Source: Zhongshania antarctica
Lineage (GTDB): Bacteria; Pseudomonadota; Gammaproteobacteria; Pseudomonadales; Spongiibacteraceae
DNA length: 64,000 nt
Reading direction: 5' to 3'
Assembly (NCBI RefSeq): GCF_014202945.1
Contig: NZ_JACHHW010000012.1
Span: forward strand, 1 to 64,000
The position numbers and the translations under genes were made by a program. Position 1 is the stretch's first letter. Each line of letters opens with the position of its first letter. The notes under the pieces are model-generated. The model was not told where the DNA came from. It saw only the letters and a list, made by a program, of their open reading frames with translations, and did no database searches. Below are positions 37,575 to 47,066 of the stretch, one piece after another.

Positions 37575-38306
37575 CCAGCGGCATCAATCTAGGCATCGCC
37601 AAATCTTTAGCCAAGCTTGGCACCAAAGTCACCGTAATTGGTCGTGACCCAGACAAGGCCCAAAAAAGCCGTGACGGGAATCAGTGAAGCTGGCTCACAC
37701 AAAGCTCTGGCGTTCAGCGCATATGTGCGTGACTACGCAGCGGTGAATGACGCGATCGCAGCCAGGTCCGACCGATTCAGCAGCTTAGATATCGTGGTTG
37801 CGGGTACAGCCGGTAACTTTTTTGCCCCCGCGGTAAACTCAGCCTCAATGGCTTCAAAACCATCATCGACATCGACATCGACCTGATCGGCAGCAACCAC
37901 GTCTGCCGAGCAGCCTTCGACTATCGTACCAAACTGGGAGCGTGCTTTATTTCCGCGCCGCAAGCGGTCAACCCGACACCATTACAAGCGAATTTTTGCA
38001 CTGCTAAAAACCAGGGCAATGAAATGGGGCCCTGCGGGCATTACTGTTAACGGTATTGCTTCGGGCCTTACCGCAGAAATTTAAGCCTTAAAACGCTTAT
38101 TTGCCACCGAGCCCGCAGCGGGCGAAAAATTACTTAAGGCCCTGCCTATGCGCCACTTAGGCCCGGTAGATGATATTGGTGCTACGGCGGCCTATTTAAG
38201 CAGCCATCTAGGTAAATACATTACTGGCACGATTCTCGACATCGACGCCGACTACCAGATAGGCGACGCAAGCATCGACTGCCTAACATCCAACAAAAAA
38301 CCGTAA
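37575..38306 (+). pseudogene. Short-chain dehydrogenase, multiply frameshifted
   Basis: SDR sequence appears in several frames: GINLGIAKSLAKLGTKVTVI plus GRDPDKAQK, DYAAVNDAIAARSDRFSSLD, IVVAGTAGNFFAPAVN, NGFKTIIDIDLIGSNHVCRA, then GPAGITVNGIASGLTAE, LPMRHLGPVDDIGATAAYLS and GKYITGTILDIDADYQIGDA. This matches the SDR type often found next to enoyl-CoA hydratases. At least four frame changes and a stop make it dead. It is followed 9 bases later by the crotonase pseudogene. Confidence 0.85.
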
Positions 38307-38521
38307 GGACAGACCATGGTCCACACCAGCTACAATAACTACGTACGCACAATTGCCCTAAATGATCCCGCAACATTCAACAGCATTACCGAAGATTCGG
38401 CAAATGCCTTATTGGATACTCTACGCGGTGCCGTCGCCGACGAAAAAATTTGCGCGGCGTTATTAACCGGCACTGGCAAGTTTTTTAGTTCGGGCGGCAA
38501 TCTTACAACCTTTATGCCTGG

Positions 38522-39750
38522 GGGATTAAACGGATCGATGTAACACATGCGTTAAATCTATCAACTGGCGTCTCGTAGTCCAATGTTTTCCTGGGACGTT
38601 CCTTGAGCTGTCTGGTAATCGAGTTTAGTTTTTGCTGTGAGTGAGCGGATAGGTCTGTTCCCTTCGGAAGATAATCCCTCAATAGACGATTGGTATTTTC
38701 ATTCGTGCCACGCTGCCAAGGGCTATAGGGATCACAGAAATACACTTGGATATCGGTCGCCAATGTAAATTTCTTATGACTTTTCATTTCTGCACCTCGA
38801 TCCCAGGTGAGAGATTTATAAAGTTCATCCGGCAATTTTTTCGCTTATCTTATTAATGCGTTAACAACCGTTTCCGACTTTTTATCTTTGACCTTAACTA
38901 ATATGACATAGCGAGAATGGCGCTCAACTAATGTGGCAATATAGGTGTTTTTTGAGCCTTCGATCAAGTCGCCTTCCCAATGCCCAGGGACGGCCCGATC
39001 TTCTACTGACGCCGGCCTTTCGCGGATCGAGATAGTGTCAGGTACCTTGCCAATTCCTGTGCCTTTCAAGCTGACTTTTTTCGGCCTTCGCGATGATCTC
39101 CGCGTTCGTAGGCAGGCCAACAGTTCTTTTTTAAGAACCCCTCGAGTCTGTATAAATAGGCTTTTATAGATAGTTTAGTGAGGCACGTGATAGCACTCAT
39201 CATCGGGGTATTGTCGCTTTAACCAGCCCGATATTTGCTCTGGCGACCACTGTTTAATCAGTTTTGCAGTAATCTCCCGTATTAAGTAGGGGCTGCCTGC
39301 CAGCTTACAGGACTTAGGCCTTCGTGCCCGCTCCCAGGCGTCAGTATCAGCCTTGCTTGCTCGATATGATTCAGCACCGCCATTGCGCTGAATTTCCCGA
39401 CTCACCATGGAAGGTGCTCGATCAATCTGAGCGGCAATTGATCGTATCGACTGTTGGCTAGCTTAGCCCCTTGAAATAGTTTCTCGCTCTATCAACGTCA
39501 AAGAGATGGGAGCGCGTTTTCTCACCGCAGGACGAATACCGCCATTCTGGGTGAGAATATTACTTACGGAGCTATGATAGCGATCAAACGCTATTGCTAT
39601 AGCATGCATGGAATCACCCTGTTACCAGCGCTCCCACATTTCGGCCTTCTGCGCTTCTGAGTAGTAGATTCGCTTTCGTTGCTTCATGGACGACACTCCT
39701 GTTCTGCTTCTACAGATTAGAGCGTTGCGTTGACCATTTGAATCCACATT
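38522..39750 (-). mobile_element. IS30-family element, inactive
   Basis: One end is near 38522 (TTAAACGGATCGATGTAACA), the other near 39730-39750 (GTTGACCATTTGAATCC), and these are imperfect inverted repeats. It interrupts the crotonase gene and is followed by a second partial copy in the same orientation. Confidence 0.75.
38530..39687 (-). pseudogene. IS30-family transposase, broken in several places
   Basis: It starts at ATG 39687 (MKQRKRIYYSEAQKAEMWER) and runs through the N-terminal HTH (SIRSIAAQIDRAPSMVSREI), WSPEQISGWLKRQYPDDECY, the DDE core (PGHWEGDLIEG, ATLVERHSRYVILVKV, LTWDRGAEMKSHKKFTLATD, CDPYSPWQRGTNENTNRLLR) to the C-terminus. In-frame stops follow MWERW and HVPH, and frame changes occur around 38840 and 39470. 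The catalytic DDE residues are still visible, so decay is recent. Confidence 0.85.
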
Positions 39751-39767
39751 AAGCCACTACATCTATC

Positions 39768-40012
39768 TACGTTAAAGAGACAGGAGCGCGTTTTCTCACC
39801 GCAGGACAAATACCGCCATTCTGGGCGAGGATATTACTTACGGAGCCATGATAGCGATCAAACGCTTCACCTATTGCGTGCATAGAATCACCCTTTTGCC
39901 AACGCTCCCACATTTCGGCTTCCCGCGCCTCTGAGTAGTTGATTCATTTCCTTTGCTTCATGGACGACACTCCTGTTCTGCTTCTACAGATTGGAGCGTT
40001 GCATTGACCATT
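39768..40012 (-). mobile_element. Second, partial IS30 copy in tandem
   Basis: This region repeats 39490-39747 with scattered differences, covering only the transposase N-terminus and one IS end. Both copies face the same way. The arrangement suggests a tandem IS30 insertion or an (IS)2 intermediate in which one copy later lost most of its length. Confidence 0.8.
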
Positions 40013-40280
40013 TGAAACCACACTCAAGAAGGGCCATTAGACGACTACGTTAACAAGGCGATTGAAAATACATACAACCTACTCGCGGAATATATGATGA
40101 CAATACCCTTCCCAGTGGCATCAACGATTAATGCCCCGCTATTGGCGCAGGCGTCGACCTCGGACTAAACGCTGATATCGTATTGCCCGCAAAATTTGCC
40201 TATTTTCACCAGCATTTGCACCCAAACCCAGTCTTATTCCAGACATGGGCTGCTCCTGGCTCGTCACCTGCGGTCTGATT

Positions 40281-40574
40281 TAGAATCAGGCGCTCACGAT
40301 ATTTTAACAGGTGATACACTTACACAATAGGATGCGACGCACAGCGGAATGATTTATAATTGTGTTGACGATAGAGAGCCCATGAATGAGACTGAAAACT
40401 TAGCGAAGCTCTTCCTGTGGAAGTAAACCTCAACACCCAGCTAAAACTGCGAGCTTCGGCGGAAAAGGCCTTACAGAAGGGCTTAACTTTTTTAAAGAGC
40501 GACGCGAAGCTGATATTACCGCACACGGGACGATTAACTTATTCTCCTGAGATTTGTAAGCAAGAGAAAATAAC
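40281..40574. other. TetR leader region
   Basis: No gene is recognised. AAGCAAGAGAAAATAAC precedes the ATG at 40575. A run of codons on the plus strand at 40417-40560 has ordinary composition but no family resemblance. Confidence 0.35.
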
Positions 40575-41255
40575 ATGGAACTTAAAACAAAAAACGCTGG
40601 CACACGCACACGACTGCCGCGGCGACTCCGCGAAAAGGAAATCGTCACCGCCGCCCGAAAAGTATTTATTCATCGCGGCTATGAGCTGGCTACCATCGCG
40701 GAAATTGCTAACTCCATTAGCGTGGTCGAAGGTACCATATTACATTATTTTAAAAGTAAACGCGCTTTGATGGCGAAGGTCATCGAAGACTTCTACGAAG
40801 AAATTACGGTCACAATGGAGTCCGGTGTCAACGCAATTTCAGGCACGCAAAACAAGCTGCGCTATATTATCCACACCCACATGTCGCTCTTGCATAACAA
40901 TAGTGATCTTTGCACCGTAATCCTTAAAGAGTCTCGCGGTTCGCAAACCGAGCTACTAGAAAAAGTTCACACTTTTAATCGACAATACAGCAATATTGTT
41001 ATTAACGTTGTTCGCGAAGGAAAACTAAATGACGAAATTTCAGAATCCACCTCGCCAGCACTTGTCCGCAATGCTGTCTTTGGCACCATAGAGCACTATC
41101 TGTGGAATACCGTCGTTGGCACAGCACGTGAAGACCCCACGCTTATTGCCGACCAGCTCACCCGGATGATCTTTAACGGCATTACACAACAACCGAATAA
41201 TTCACGCGGTGAAATAAGCCACCTGATTTCCAAGCTCAACCAGCTCATCGACTAA
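40575..41255 (+). CDS. TetR/AcrR-family transcription regulator
   Basis: 226 residues. The N-terminal HTH domain spans about 18-62 (EIVTAARKVFIHRGYELATI, AEIANSISVVEGTILHYFKS), with the typical YFKSKRAL after the recognition helix. The remaining helical domain (about 70-200) would bind an acyl-CoA-like or other small ligand. Regulators of this kind often control neighbouring acyl-CoA operons. Here its plus-strand neighbours are the decayed SDR and crotonase, and the minus-strand carboxylase operon starts 3.5 kb away, so its target is uncertain. Confidence 0.9.
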   Translation: MELKTKNAGTRTRLPRRLREKEIVTAARKVFIHRGYELATIAEIANSISVVEGTILHYFKSKRALMAKVIEDFYEEITVTMESGVNAISGTQNKLRYIIHTHMSLLHNNSDLCTVILKESRGSQTELLEKVHTFNRQYSNIVINVVREGKLNDEISESTSPALVRNAVFGTIEHYLWNTVVGTAREDPTLIADQLTRMIFNGITQQPNNSRGEISHLISKLNQLID

Positions 41256-41302
41256 TAATGCGAACGAAGGAGAAATTGGACTTCCCTGCCTAACATAGAC
41301 AC

Positions 41303-42166
41303 TTAGCGCGCCAATTTTGAGGCTGTTTCAAATGCCTCTGGACTGACGCCACCGAGGTGACTGTGGCGTCGGGTTTGATTGTAGAACATCTCAATATAAT
41401 CGAACACGTCGCTGCGTGCTATATCGCGTGTTTTATAGATTCTTTTCTTAATACGCTCCTTTTTTAAACTGCTGAAGAAGGACTCCGCGACGGCATTGTC
41501 CCAGCAATTTCCCCGGCGACTCATACTCGGTTGTAAGTTATGGGTTTTACAAAAACGTTGCCAGGCATCGCTGCCGTATTGTGAACCCTGATCTGAATGT
41601 ACGAGTACACGCTGTTTTGGGCGTCGGCGCCAGACGGCCATAAGTAATGCATCTAGGACGATTTCTTTTGCCAGGCTAGGCTTCATTGACCATCCGACTA
41701 CCTTTCGAGAATACAGGTCAACGACAACGGCAAGATAAAGCCAGCCCTGCCACGTTCGCAAATAAGTAATATCGGTTACCCACACCTGATCCGGATGCGC
41801 GACCGTAAACTCTCGCTTGAGGTGGTTGGGCGCAATAATTGACGGACGGCCCACAATCGCACGAGGTGTCTTATAGCCCCGAATAGCCTTGATTTGATGG
41901 CGGCGCATGATTTTCGCTACGCGATGGACACCACAACTTTCGCCCACTTCTCTGAGATCTTGAAACACTCTTGGCGAGCCATAGACGCCCGCGCTAGCGG
42001 CGTAAGATGCCCGTATTAGAGACAGTAATCGCAGGTCTTCAATAGCGCGAGCAGACAATGGTTTATGCAGCCACGCGTAATATCCGGCTCGTGCAACATC
42101 CAGCAATCGACACATTGAGAGAACACTGAATCGCGTTTTATGCTCGTTAATAAATTGGTACTTCAC
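41303..42166 (-). CDS. IS3-family transposase OrfB (rve integrase domain)
   Basis: 287 residues: HTH_21-like region (SLIRASYAASAGVYGSPRVF), then the DDE core: VWVTDITYLRTWQGWLYLAV (D), VLVHSDQGSQYGS (D), RGNCWDNAVAESFFSSLKKE (E). It overlaps orfA by 4 bases. The A6G run at about 42196-42202 (A_AAA_AAG in orfA) is a classic -1 frameshift site that would give the OrfAB transposase. Confidence 0.93.
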   Translation of the reverse strand: MKYQFINEHKTRFSVLSMCRLLDVARAGYYAWLHKPLSARAIEDLRLLSLIRASYAASAGVYGSPRVFQDLREVGESCGVHRVAKIMRRHQIKAIRGYKTPRAIVGRPSIIAPNHLKREFTVAHPDQVWVTDITYLRTWQGWLYLAVVVDLYSRKVVGWSMKPSLAKEIVLDALLMAVWRRRPKQRVLVHSDQGSQYGSDAWQRFCKTHNLQPSMSRRGNCWDNAVAESFFSSLKKERIKKRIYKTRDIARSDVFDYIEMFYNQTRRHSHLGGVSPEAFETASKLAR

Positions 42167-42447
42167 TCTGGCTGGCTTGCAAAGTACCTTGCCGCCTTTT
42201 TTAGAATATCTCGCTCTTCCTCAGTACGGCGGAGCTGGGCGCGCAATTTAAGGACTTCAGTTTTGGCTTCTCGAAGCTCATTCGCGTGAACTTCTGATTG
42301 ATCCGGTTTGACAGCATTAACCCACTTATAAAGGCTGTGGGCAGAGACCCCTAAACGCTCTGCTACTTCAGCGACAGAATAACCCCGCTCGACAACTTGC
42401 CGAACGGCTTCGTCTTTAAATTCTGGTGTGTAACGTTGATTACTCAT
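42163..42447 (-). CDS. IS3-family OrfA
   Basis: 94 residues: HTH (YTPEFKDEAVRQVVERGYSV, AEVAERLGVSAHSLYKWV) followed by a leucine-zipper stretch (LKLRAQLRRTEEERDILKKA). The start ATG at 42447 lies just inside the right end of the IS. It is the DNA-binding partner and, through frameshifting, the N-terminus of the fused transposase. Confidence 0.92.
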   Translation of the reverse strand: MSNQRYTPEFKDEAVRQVVERGYSVAEVAERLGVSAHSLYKWVNAVKPDQSEVHANELREAKTEVLKLRAQLRRTEEERDILKKAARYFASQPE

Positions 42448-42464
42448 AGACTTCCTCCTGTGCT

Positions 42465-42548
42465 CACAGAATAGCGCTGAGTTGTCTACTTTACTCGGGG
42501 AAGTCCACAGAATAGCGCTGAGTTGTCTACTTTACTCGGGGAAGTCCA
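42465..42548. repeat. Tandem 41-bp duplication of an IS3 terminal repeat
   Basis: CACAGAATAGCGCTGAGTTG through GGGGAAGTC occurs at 42465-42505 and again at 42506-42546, followed by CA. Each copy carries a complete right inverted repeat of the IS3 element, so it has two adjacent right ends. Confidence 0.9.
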
Positions 42549-42814
42549 GTGGTTACCTTAGGTGGCGTCATTTGGAGGTGACCGCCAGTTTCCTATTTGG
42601 TGTGCTTTAGTACAAGTTTGGCTGTTGGCTCGCGCATTGAGTGCGCATGTTAGCTGGTCTCGAGTCATAGCTGCTCGGGGCTAAGCTTATTATTGCTGCA
42701 GTAGTAGCGTGGTGACCGAAGGTCACAGAGGCAGTTGCTCAGCGCGGGTCTAAATTCAAAAGTGTCACGGAAAACGTCACGGAGTGTCACGGGGGCCTAA
42801 AAGCAACAGGCGAA

Positions 42815-42855
42815 AAAAAACGGCAAGCCAGTAAGTTACTGATTTGCCGTTCTTT
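42815..42855 (-). terminator. Terminator of the initiator tRNA gene
   Basis: On the minus strand AACGGCAA pairs with TTGCCGTT across a 16-base loop and is followed by eight T before CGCC. It lies directly after the tRNA 3' end at 42860. A good intrinsic terminator. Confidence 0.85.
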
Positions 42856-42859
42856 AATG

Positions 42860-42936
<77 letters not shown>

Positions 42937-43082
42937 ACTGATCTGCTGTCGTTTTCTCTATGACAGGGCGCGCATTATAGGAGCGGAAATTAATTCTTGC
43001 AAGCCCTATCGCCGAATAAGTTTAAATTAATGTGAATTAGATTTGGAGGGTACGGTTTTGCCGGTATTTATAGGCTTTCTGT

Positions 43083-44534
43083 TTAGCCTTGCAGCGGCTG
43101 CGCAAGTATCCATAAGCCCACGCCGGTGAAGATCACCATTAATAGCAGCATGGGTAGTTGGCTGAGGCTGGCTTTGCGTTGGCTGGGGAAGCTGCGCAGT
43201 GCTTCGGCGTGAGCGAGGTATACGCTGGCGACGTGACCGATAAGAATGAGCCACACTTGGCTGTTCCAGATCAGGCCCATGTCGGGGAGTATCGGCAGTC
43301 GGCCGCTGATCGCGGTGCCGAATAGATCCCAGCCCCAGCCGAATGGGTCGGAGATGAGTCCGCGTACTTTAAGGCCTTGGCTGAGTAGCAGAGTGTAGTA
43401 GTGGGTAATGTGGTAGACCAAGGCGATGGGCAGCAGGCTGTAGCCAAAGCGCAGTGATAGTTCAGTGACACTCAGCTCGCTGCGGGTTAGGCGCTTACCT
43501 GCCCACAGGAAGAATAGAAATAAATATAAATAGATAAAAGGCGACAGCAGTAAGCAGACAACTTCAAAGGCTAAGTACCAGGGGCGAAGGGTGACGTAGG
43601 CATAGAGCGGGTGCTTACCAAGCAAGGGTTCCAAAATATGCAGGGGGTCGGTCCAAAACAGATTGAACCACAGCGTCGTTTCTCGCAGACCATCGTAGGC
43701 GGTAGACGACAGCATAAAAAGAAGAAAGACCAGCAGACTGCGGTGCTCTAGGCGCTGGTGTAATAAGCCGCTGAAGGGCATGCACAGGCTGAGCTTGGCT
43801 CGCCCCTTGGCGCTGGGGTCATAATGTATAGGCGCCATTTTGGCGATTAGCTGAAACATCACCGAGAACAGCTCGCCATAGCGAAACCAGCTTTGGCTGC
43901 CAAAACGCCATACCGCTAGGGTGTTAATGAGTGTGTAAGCGATGAGCGCCAAGGACAGTGAGAAGGGCTTGGTATTGCCAAATAGCTCTAACAAAATAAA
44001 GGCCATATACAGTGCTACGGCGGGCCAGTAAGCCAATTGCTTGGGGTAGGCTTGGCGACCTTGGCAAAAGTGTTTTAGCGGACTCAATATCACGCGCCAG
44101 GGATTAAGGTAGTGATACCAGTTGCCGAATACCGCACTGAGGTAGCTTGCGCCTAATGCAAAGCTAATCCAGAAAAAGGTCATATTGAAATTGCGGTAGC
44201 TGTCTTGGTTGCCAATAAAGCCGCTAACAATGGCAAGCCCAAAACAGAGCAAGATAAGTCCTTTTAGCAATGCGCCAAGCCGTATTGTGTTAAATGCCTG
44301 AAGCAGTCGGGGGTGGCCGATGGGCCAATTCCGTGCTGGGCGGTTGGCTTGGTCCGCGTTGTAAAAGTAAGCCAAGACGATAAAAGACAAAATTAACGCG
44401 GCCATCGCCCCATAGATATACATCCAATAGGGCATGGGCAGAATATAGGGCTCGCCAAAGGAGTGGGCCTGCGCCAAGCCGGACGCAAGCAGTCCGGCGA
44501 GGTATAGGCTTATTCTTGTTGTGCACTGCTGCAT
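43083..44534 (-). CDS. Polytopic inner-membrane protein (family sometimes called fenitrothion hydrolase)
   Basis: 483 residues with about ten to twelve hydrophobic helices (for example MYIYGAMAALILSFIVLAYF and LLVFLLFMLSSTAYDGL) and an N-terminal signal-like stretch ending LAQAHSFGEPY. The opening AHSFGEPYILPMPYWMY resembles a broad family of membrane proteins annotated in databases as fenitrothion hydrolase or hypothetical; true function is unknown. ATG at 44534 is preferred; the longer frame from 44624 would overlap the upstream gene by 49 bases. It follows the amidohydrolase-like lipoprotein by 41 bases on the same strand, so the two are likely co-transcribed. Confidence 0.8.
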   Translation of the reverse strand: MQQCTTRISLYLAGLLASGLAQAHSFGEPYILPMPYWMYIYGAMAALILSFIVLAYFYNADQANRPARNWPIGHPRLLQAFNTIRLGALLKGLILLCFGLAIVSGFIGNQDSYRNFNMTFFWISFALGASYLSAVFGNWYHYLNPWRVILSPLKHFCQGRQAYPKQLAYWPAVALYMAFILLELFGNTKPFSLSLALIAYTLINTLAVWRFGSQSWFRYGELFSVMFQLIAKMAPIHYDPSAKGRAKLSLCMPFSGLLHQRLEHRSLLVFLLFMLSSTAYDGLRETTLWFNLFWTDPLHILEPLLGKHPLYAYVTLRPWYLAFEVVCLLLSPFIYLYLFLFFLWAGKRLTRSELSVTELSLRFGYSLLPIALVYHITHYYTLLLSQGLKVRGLISDPFGWGWDLFGTAISGRLPILPDMGLIWNSQVWLILIGHVASVYLAHAEALRSFPSQRKASLSQLPMLLLMVIFTGVGLWILAQPLQG

Positions 44535-44575
44535 TGCTGGCACGCGCCTAGACGCGCGGCATAGGTAGTGCAGGT

Positions 44576-46798
44576 TTATTTGGCACTGCTCAGGTTCGCG
44601 TTGCGATTGTAAGCGCGCTCCCACATTTTCACGTAGCCTTCGGCCGAGTTGTACAGCGCGTCAAGGGCTTCTTTGCCACCTTCTAGGCGCACTTCTTCAA
44701 CGAAGTCGGCAACAAGGCCGTAGTGCGACATGCCGGTTTCGTCGATATGCCAGTATTTACCACTATCGGGAATCAACAGCATGTTGACGGTAACGGGCTT
44801 GAAACCGCTAAATTGTGGGCCCCAGTCGTCGCCGCTAAATAGGGTGAATGGGTAGCGAACTGGTTCTGAGTCGCCGCCACGAGGTCCTGGGTGGCCGCCA
44901 AAGCCGTTGGCATCGGCGCCGTAGCCTAGACCTAACACTTGATCGGTGTCGCTAATGCCTGCTTTTGCACGCCAGAATTTTAACTTCTCTAAAAACTCCT
45001 TGTGCTTAATACCATTGCCTTTGTAGGGATAAATAACGCCGCCGTTTTTCAGCATTTTTGCGGCTTGGTCGCTGGTTAAGCCGCCGTGAGCGTCGTGCGA
45101 GGAAGACAGCGGGTATTTGGGCACTTCTTGCTCAGCGAGTTCAATCATAATGTCTTTGCTGTGGTAGGCGGCATGGTCAATATCAATCACCATGCCGCGC
45201 TTCATCAGTGCGCGCAGCGCGTATTCACCTAAATCGGTGACCGTGCGTGCGTTGCAGCGAACACCGGCGGGGTAGAGTGGTGAGGCGCCGGCGCTGACTT
45301 CAAAAAAGGCCTGTGATATAGGGTCGTCGCCAGTGCCGGGAATGCCGGTAGCCATCTCTGTGCCGGGAGAGCGAACTAAGGGCTCGTCTACGGGGTAGTC
45401 GCGGCAGGTGGTGGTTTTAAAGAAGGCTTTGGTGTCCAAGAAATTAAGCAGGTTCATGGTGCTGCCATTAAAAAGACCGGCGCCGCCCAGTGAGCTGTTT
45501 ATGTCGTGGAAGGGATAAACATGGCGAACACCAAGATCCCATAAGCGCTGAATTTCAGAATCAATTTGAGCTTCGTCACAATTACGTTGTTCGATCCCAC
45601 CGAGCAAAAAGGTGACGCCACAGTCAAATACCTGCGCTACTTCAACGCCGAGGACCACGGCCATTTTGCCGTCGTTAATCACGGTACGCGCTTCTTGAGG
45701 CGATTTTACAATGCGATACCAGCCTTTGCCTGGGCCGCCGTACTGGGCGTCGATATAGTCTTGCACTTCATAGAGGTATTCAACTTGTTTAACGGCAACA
45801 CTCATATCGTCGCAGTCGGCGTTGGGGTTGGCTGCAATCACCTTGCCGACGTTACACAAGCCCGCGATGTTAGTGCCGTGGTTAACCATCAGGCGCAAGC
45901 CAGACAAATAGGCGCGCTCGACCCATTTGTAATACATTACTTGGTGAGTTAAGTAGTCGCGGCGCGGCCAGTCTACAAACGTGGGCCAGCCTTTGGTTTC
46001 ATGACTGTCGGTGGGGTTTTCGCTAATTACATTATTGCCGTCGCGAATACCGTTGGGGCCATGCAGCTCTTCGCAGTCTTCTAGGGCGTGGTCTACGCCA
46101 AAGCGGTGGATAGGCCCACCGTATAAAACGCCGCCAGCCGAGGGACCAACGTCTCCGGCATAAGACATTTCATTCGACATACCCATGTGAGTGTGAATAT
46201 CGGCAAAGCCGATAATAGGCTTGTCTACGCCCCTGCCTTTATAGGTTTCGCCGCTTATTGATGTCGGCATTTCTGGGTAGCTGGTGCAGTTGGTCGTGGG
46301 GGCGAATTTAAATTGGGCTGCGGGCTCCGTACTGGCTGGTCCAGCGATAAGCGCACCGCTGTCATTTACCTGCATAGTCTGGCTGGTGCTGTCAGACACA
46401 ATACTAAAGCTGGCGTTACTGGTATTCAGGTTTATGGTCCAAATAGCTGCGTCTGTTGCAGCCTCTTCACCACTAATAGTGTCGGCAGCGGCAGTTAGGA
46501 GGCGTTTGTCCGTGGTGTAAAACAGATACTTGCCCAGTGTGGCTGGCTGCATGAAGAATGCTTCTGCCCCGCTAGTGCTCGCGGCAGTAGTGGCATAGCC
46601 AGCTTCTGCGCTGGCAACGACGTACTTTGCGGTTTTTACCGATTGCAGCGCATAACAGCCATTGGCCATGGCAAAGCGGGTTTGCGGTACTTCAGAACTG
46701 GGCTTGGGGGTGCTGTGACTACTGGTGCTGCTGGAGCCGCCGCAGGCACTAATCAATGTGAAGGATAGAAAAACGAGGGGCAATAGACGAGCATTCAT
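44576..46798 (-). CDS. Exported lipoprotein with amidohydrolase/membrane-dipeptidase-like domain
   Basis: 740 residues. The signal peptide ends in a lipobox (LISAC, Cys19) followed by a Ser/Thr-rich linker. Residues ~40-180 form a possible beta-trefoil-like domain. The catalytic domain starts at ~197 with FADIHTHMG (His202, His204), followed by NHGTN, YPFHDIN, DIDHAAYHS and SSSHDAHGG, a metal-ligand series like that of amidohydrolase-superfamily/M19 peptidases. It would act at the outer membrane or periplasm. It probably forms a unit with the downstream membrane protein. The substrate is unknown; comparable proteins are found in marine gammaproteobacteria. Confidence 0.8.
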   Translation of the reverse strand: MNARLLPLVFLSFTLISACGGSSSTSSHSTPKPSSEVPQTRFAMANGCYALQSVKTAKYVVASAEAGYATTAASTSGAEAFFMQPATLGKYLFYTTDKRLLTAAADTISGEEAATDAAIWTINLNTSNASFSIVSDSTSQTMQVNDSGALIAGPASTEPAAQFKFAPTTNCTSYPEMPTSISGETYKGRGVDKPIIGFADIHTHMGMSNEMSYAGDVGPSAGGVLYGGPIHRFGVDHALEDCEELHGPNGIRDGNNVISENPTDSHETKGWPTFVDWPRRDYLTHQVMYYKWVERAYLSGLRLMVNHGTNIAGLCNVGKVIAANPNADCDDMSVAVKQVEYLYEVQDYIDAQYGGPGKGWYRIVKSPQEARTVINDGKMAVVLGVEVAQVFDCGVTFLLGGIEQRNCDEAQIDSEIQRLWDLGVRHVYPFHDINSSLGGAGLFNGSTMNLLNFLDTKAFFKTTTCRDYPVDEPLVRSPGTEMATGIPGTGDDPISQAFFEVSAGASPLYPAGVRCNARTVTDLGEYALRALMKRGMVIDIDHAAYHSKDIMIELAEQEVPKYPLSSSHDAHGGLTSDQAAKMLKNGGVIYPYKGNGIKHKEFLEKLKFWRAKAGISDTDQVLGLGYGADANGFGGHPGPRGGDSEPVRYPFTLFSGDDWGPQFSGFKPVTVNMLLIPDSGKYWHIDETGMSHYGLVADFVEEVRLEGGKEALDALYNSAEGYVKMWERAYNRNANLSSAK

Positions 46799-47066
46799 AA
46801 AATTGACCGTAAGTAGTGGTTACGAAGTAGCAAAGCTTTTTGGCGACCGAATATTATTTTTGTGTAGTTATATGTAATCAGCGCATACAGCCTACCGTAA
46901 ATTAACGGAATCGATAATAGCAATGTGGCAAATTTGTGACATTGTCTGTGCCGTTAGTATGGGGCGTAGGCCGTATATTCACCCAAGATGCCAAATTTTG
47001 TACTGGGAGGCGTTCTGACAACGTCTTTAAGCTATTGATAATTAATAATAAGAATGGAGTGTGGTG

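Larger units (their letters stand above)
38316..40280 (+). pseudogene. Enoyl-CoA hydratase split by IS30 insertions
   Basis: The N-terminal part (38316-38521) reads YNNYVRTIALNDPATFNSIT to TGKFFSSGGNLTTFMPGG. The continuation lies on the far side of two IS30 copies at about 40023-40280: EGPLDDYVNKAIENTYNLLA, EYMMTIPFPVASTINAP, then in shifted frames GAGVDLGLNADIVLPAKFAY and LIPDMGCSWLV. The two halves join exactly at the normal crotonase position after the first oxyanion motif. The C-terminal third is missing and further frameshifts exist. Confidence 0.85.
41278..42548 (-). mobile_element. IS3-family insertion sequence with a duplicated right end
   Basis: The ends are TGGACTTCCCTGCCTAACAT at 41278 and its inverse GGGGAAGTCCA at 42507 and again at 42548. 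Two overlapping frames (orfA 42163-42447, orfB 41303-42166) are intact. A flanking target duplication is not visible. It looks potentially active and is distinct from the scattered IS3 type at 17.5 and 29.8 kb. Confidence 0.9.

Noticed and set aside
42764-42800. Short CRISPR-like GTCACGG repeats
   Set aside because: Only 7 bases long, three copies, spacing too short for spacers.
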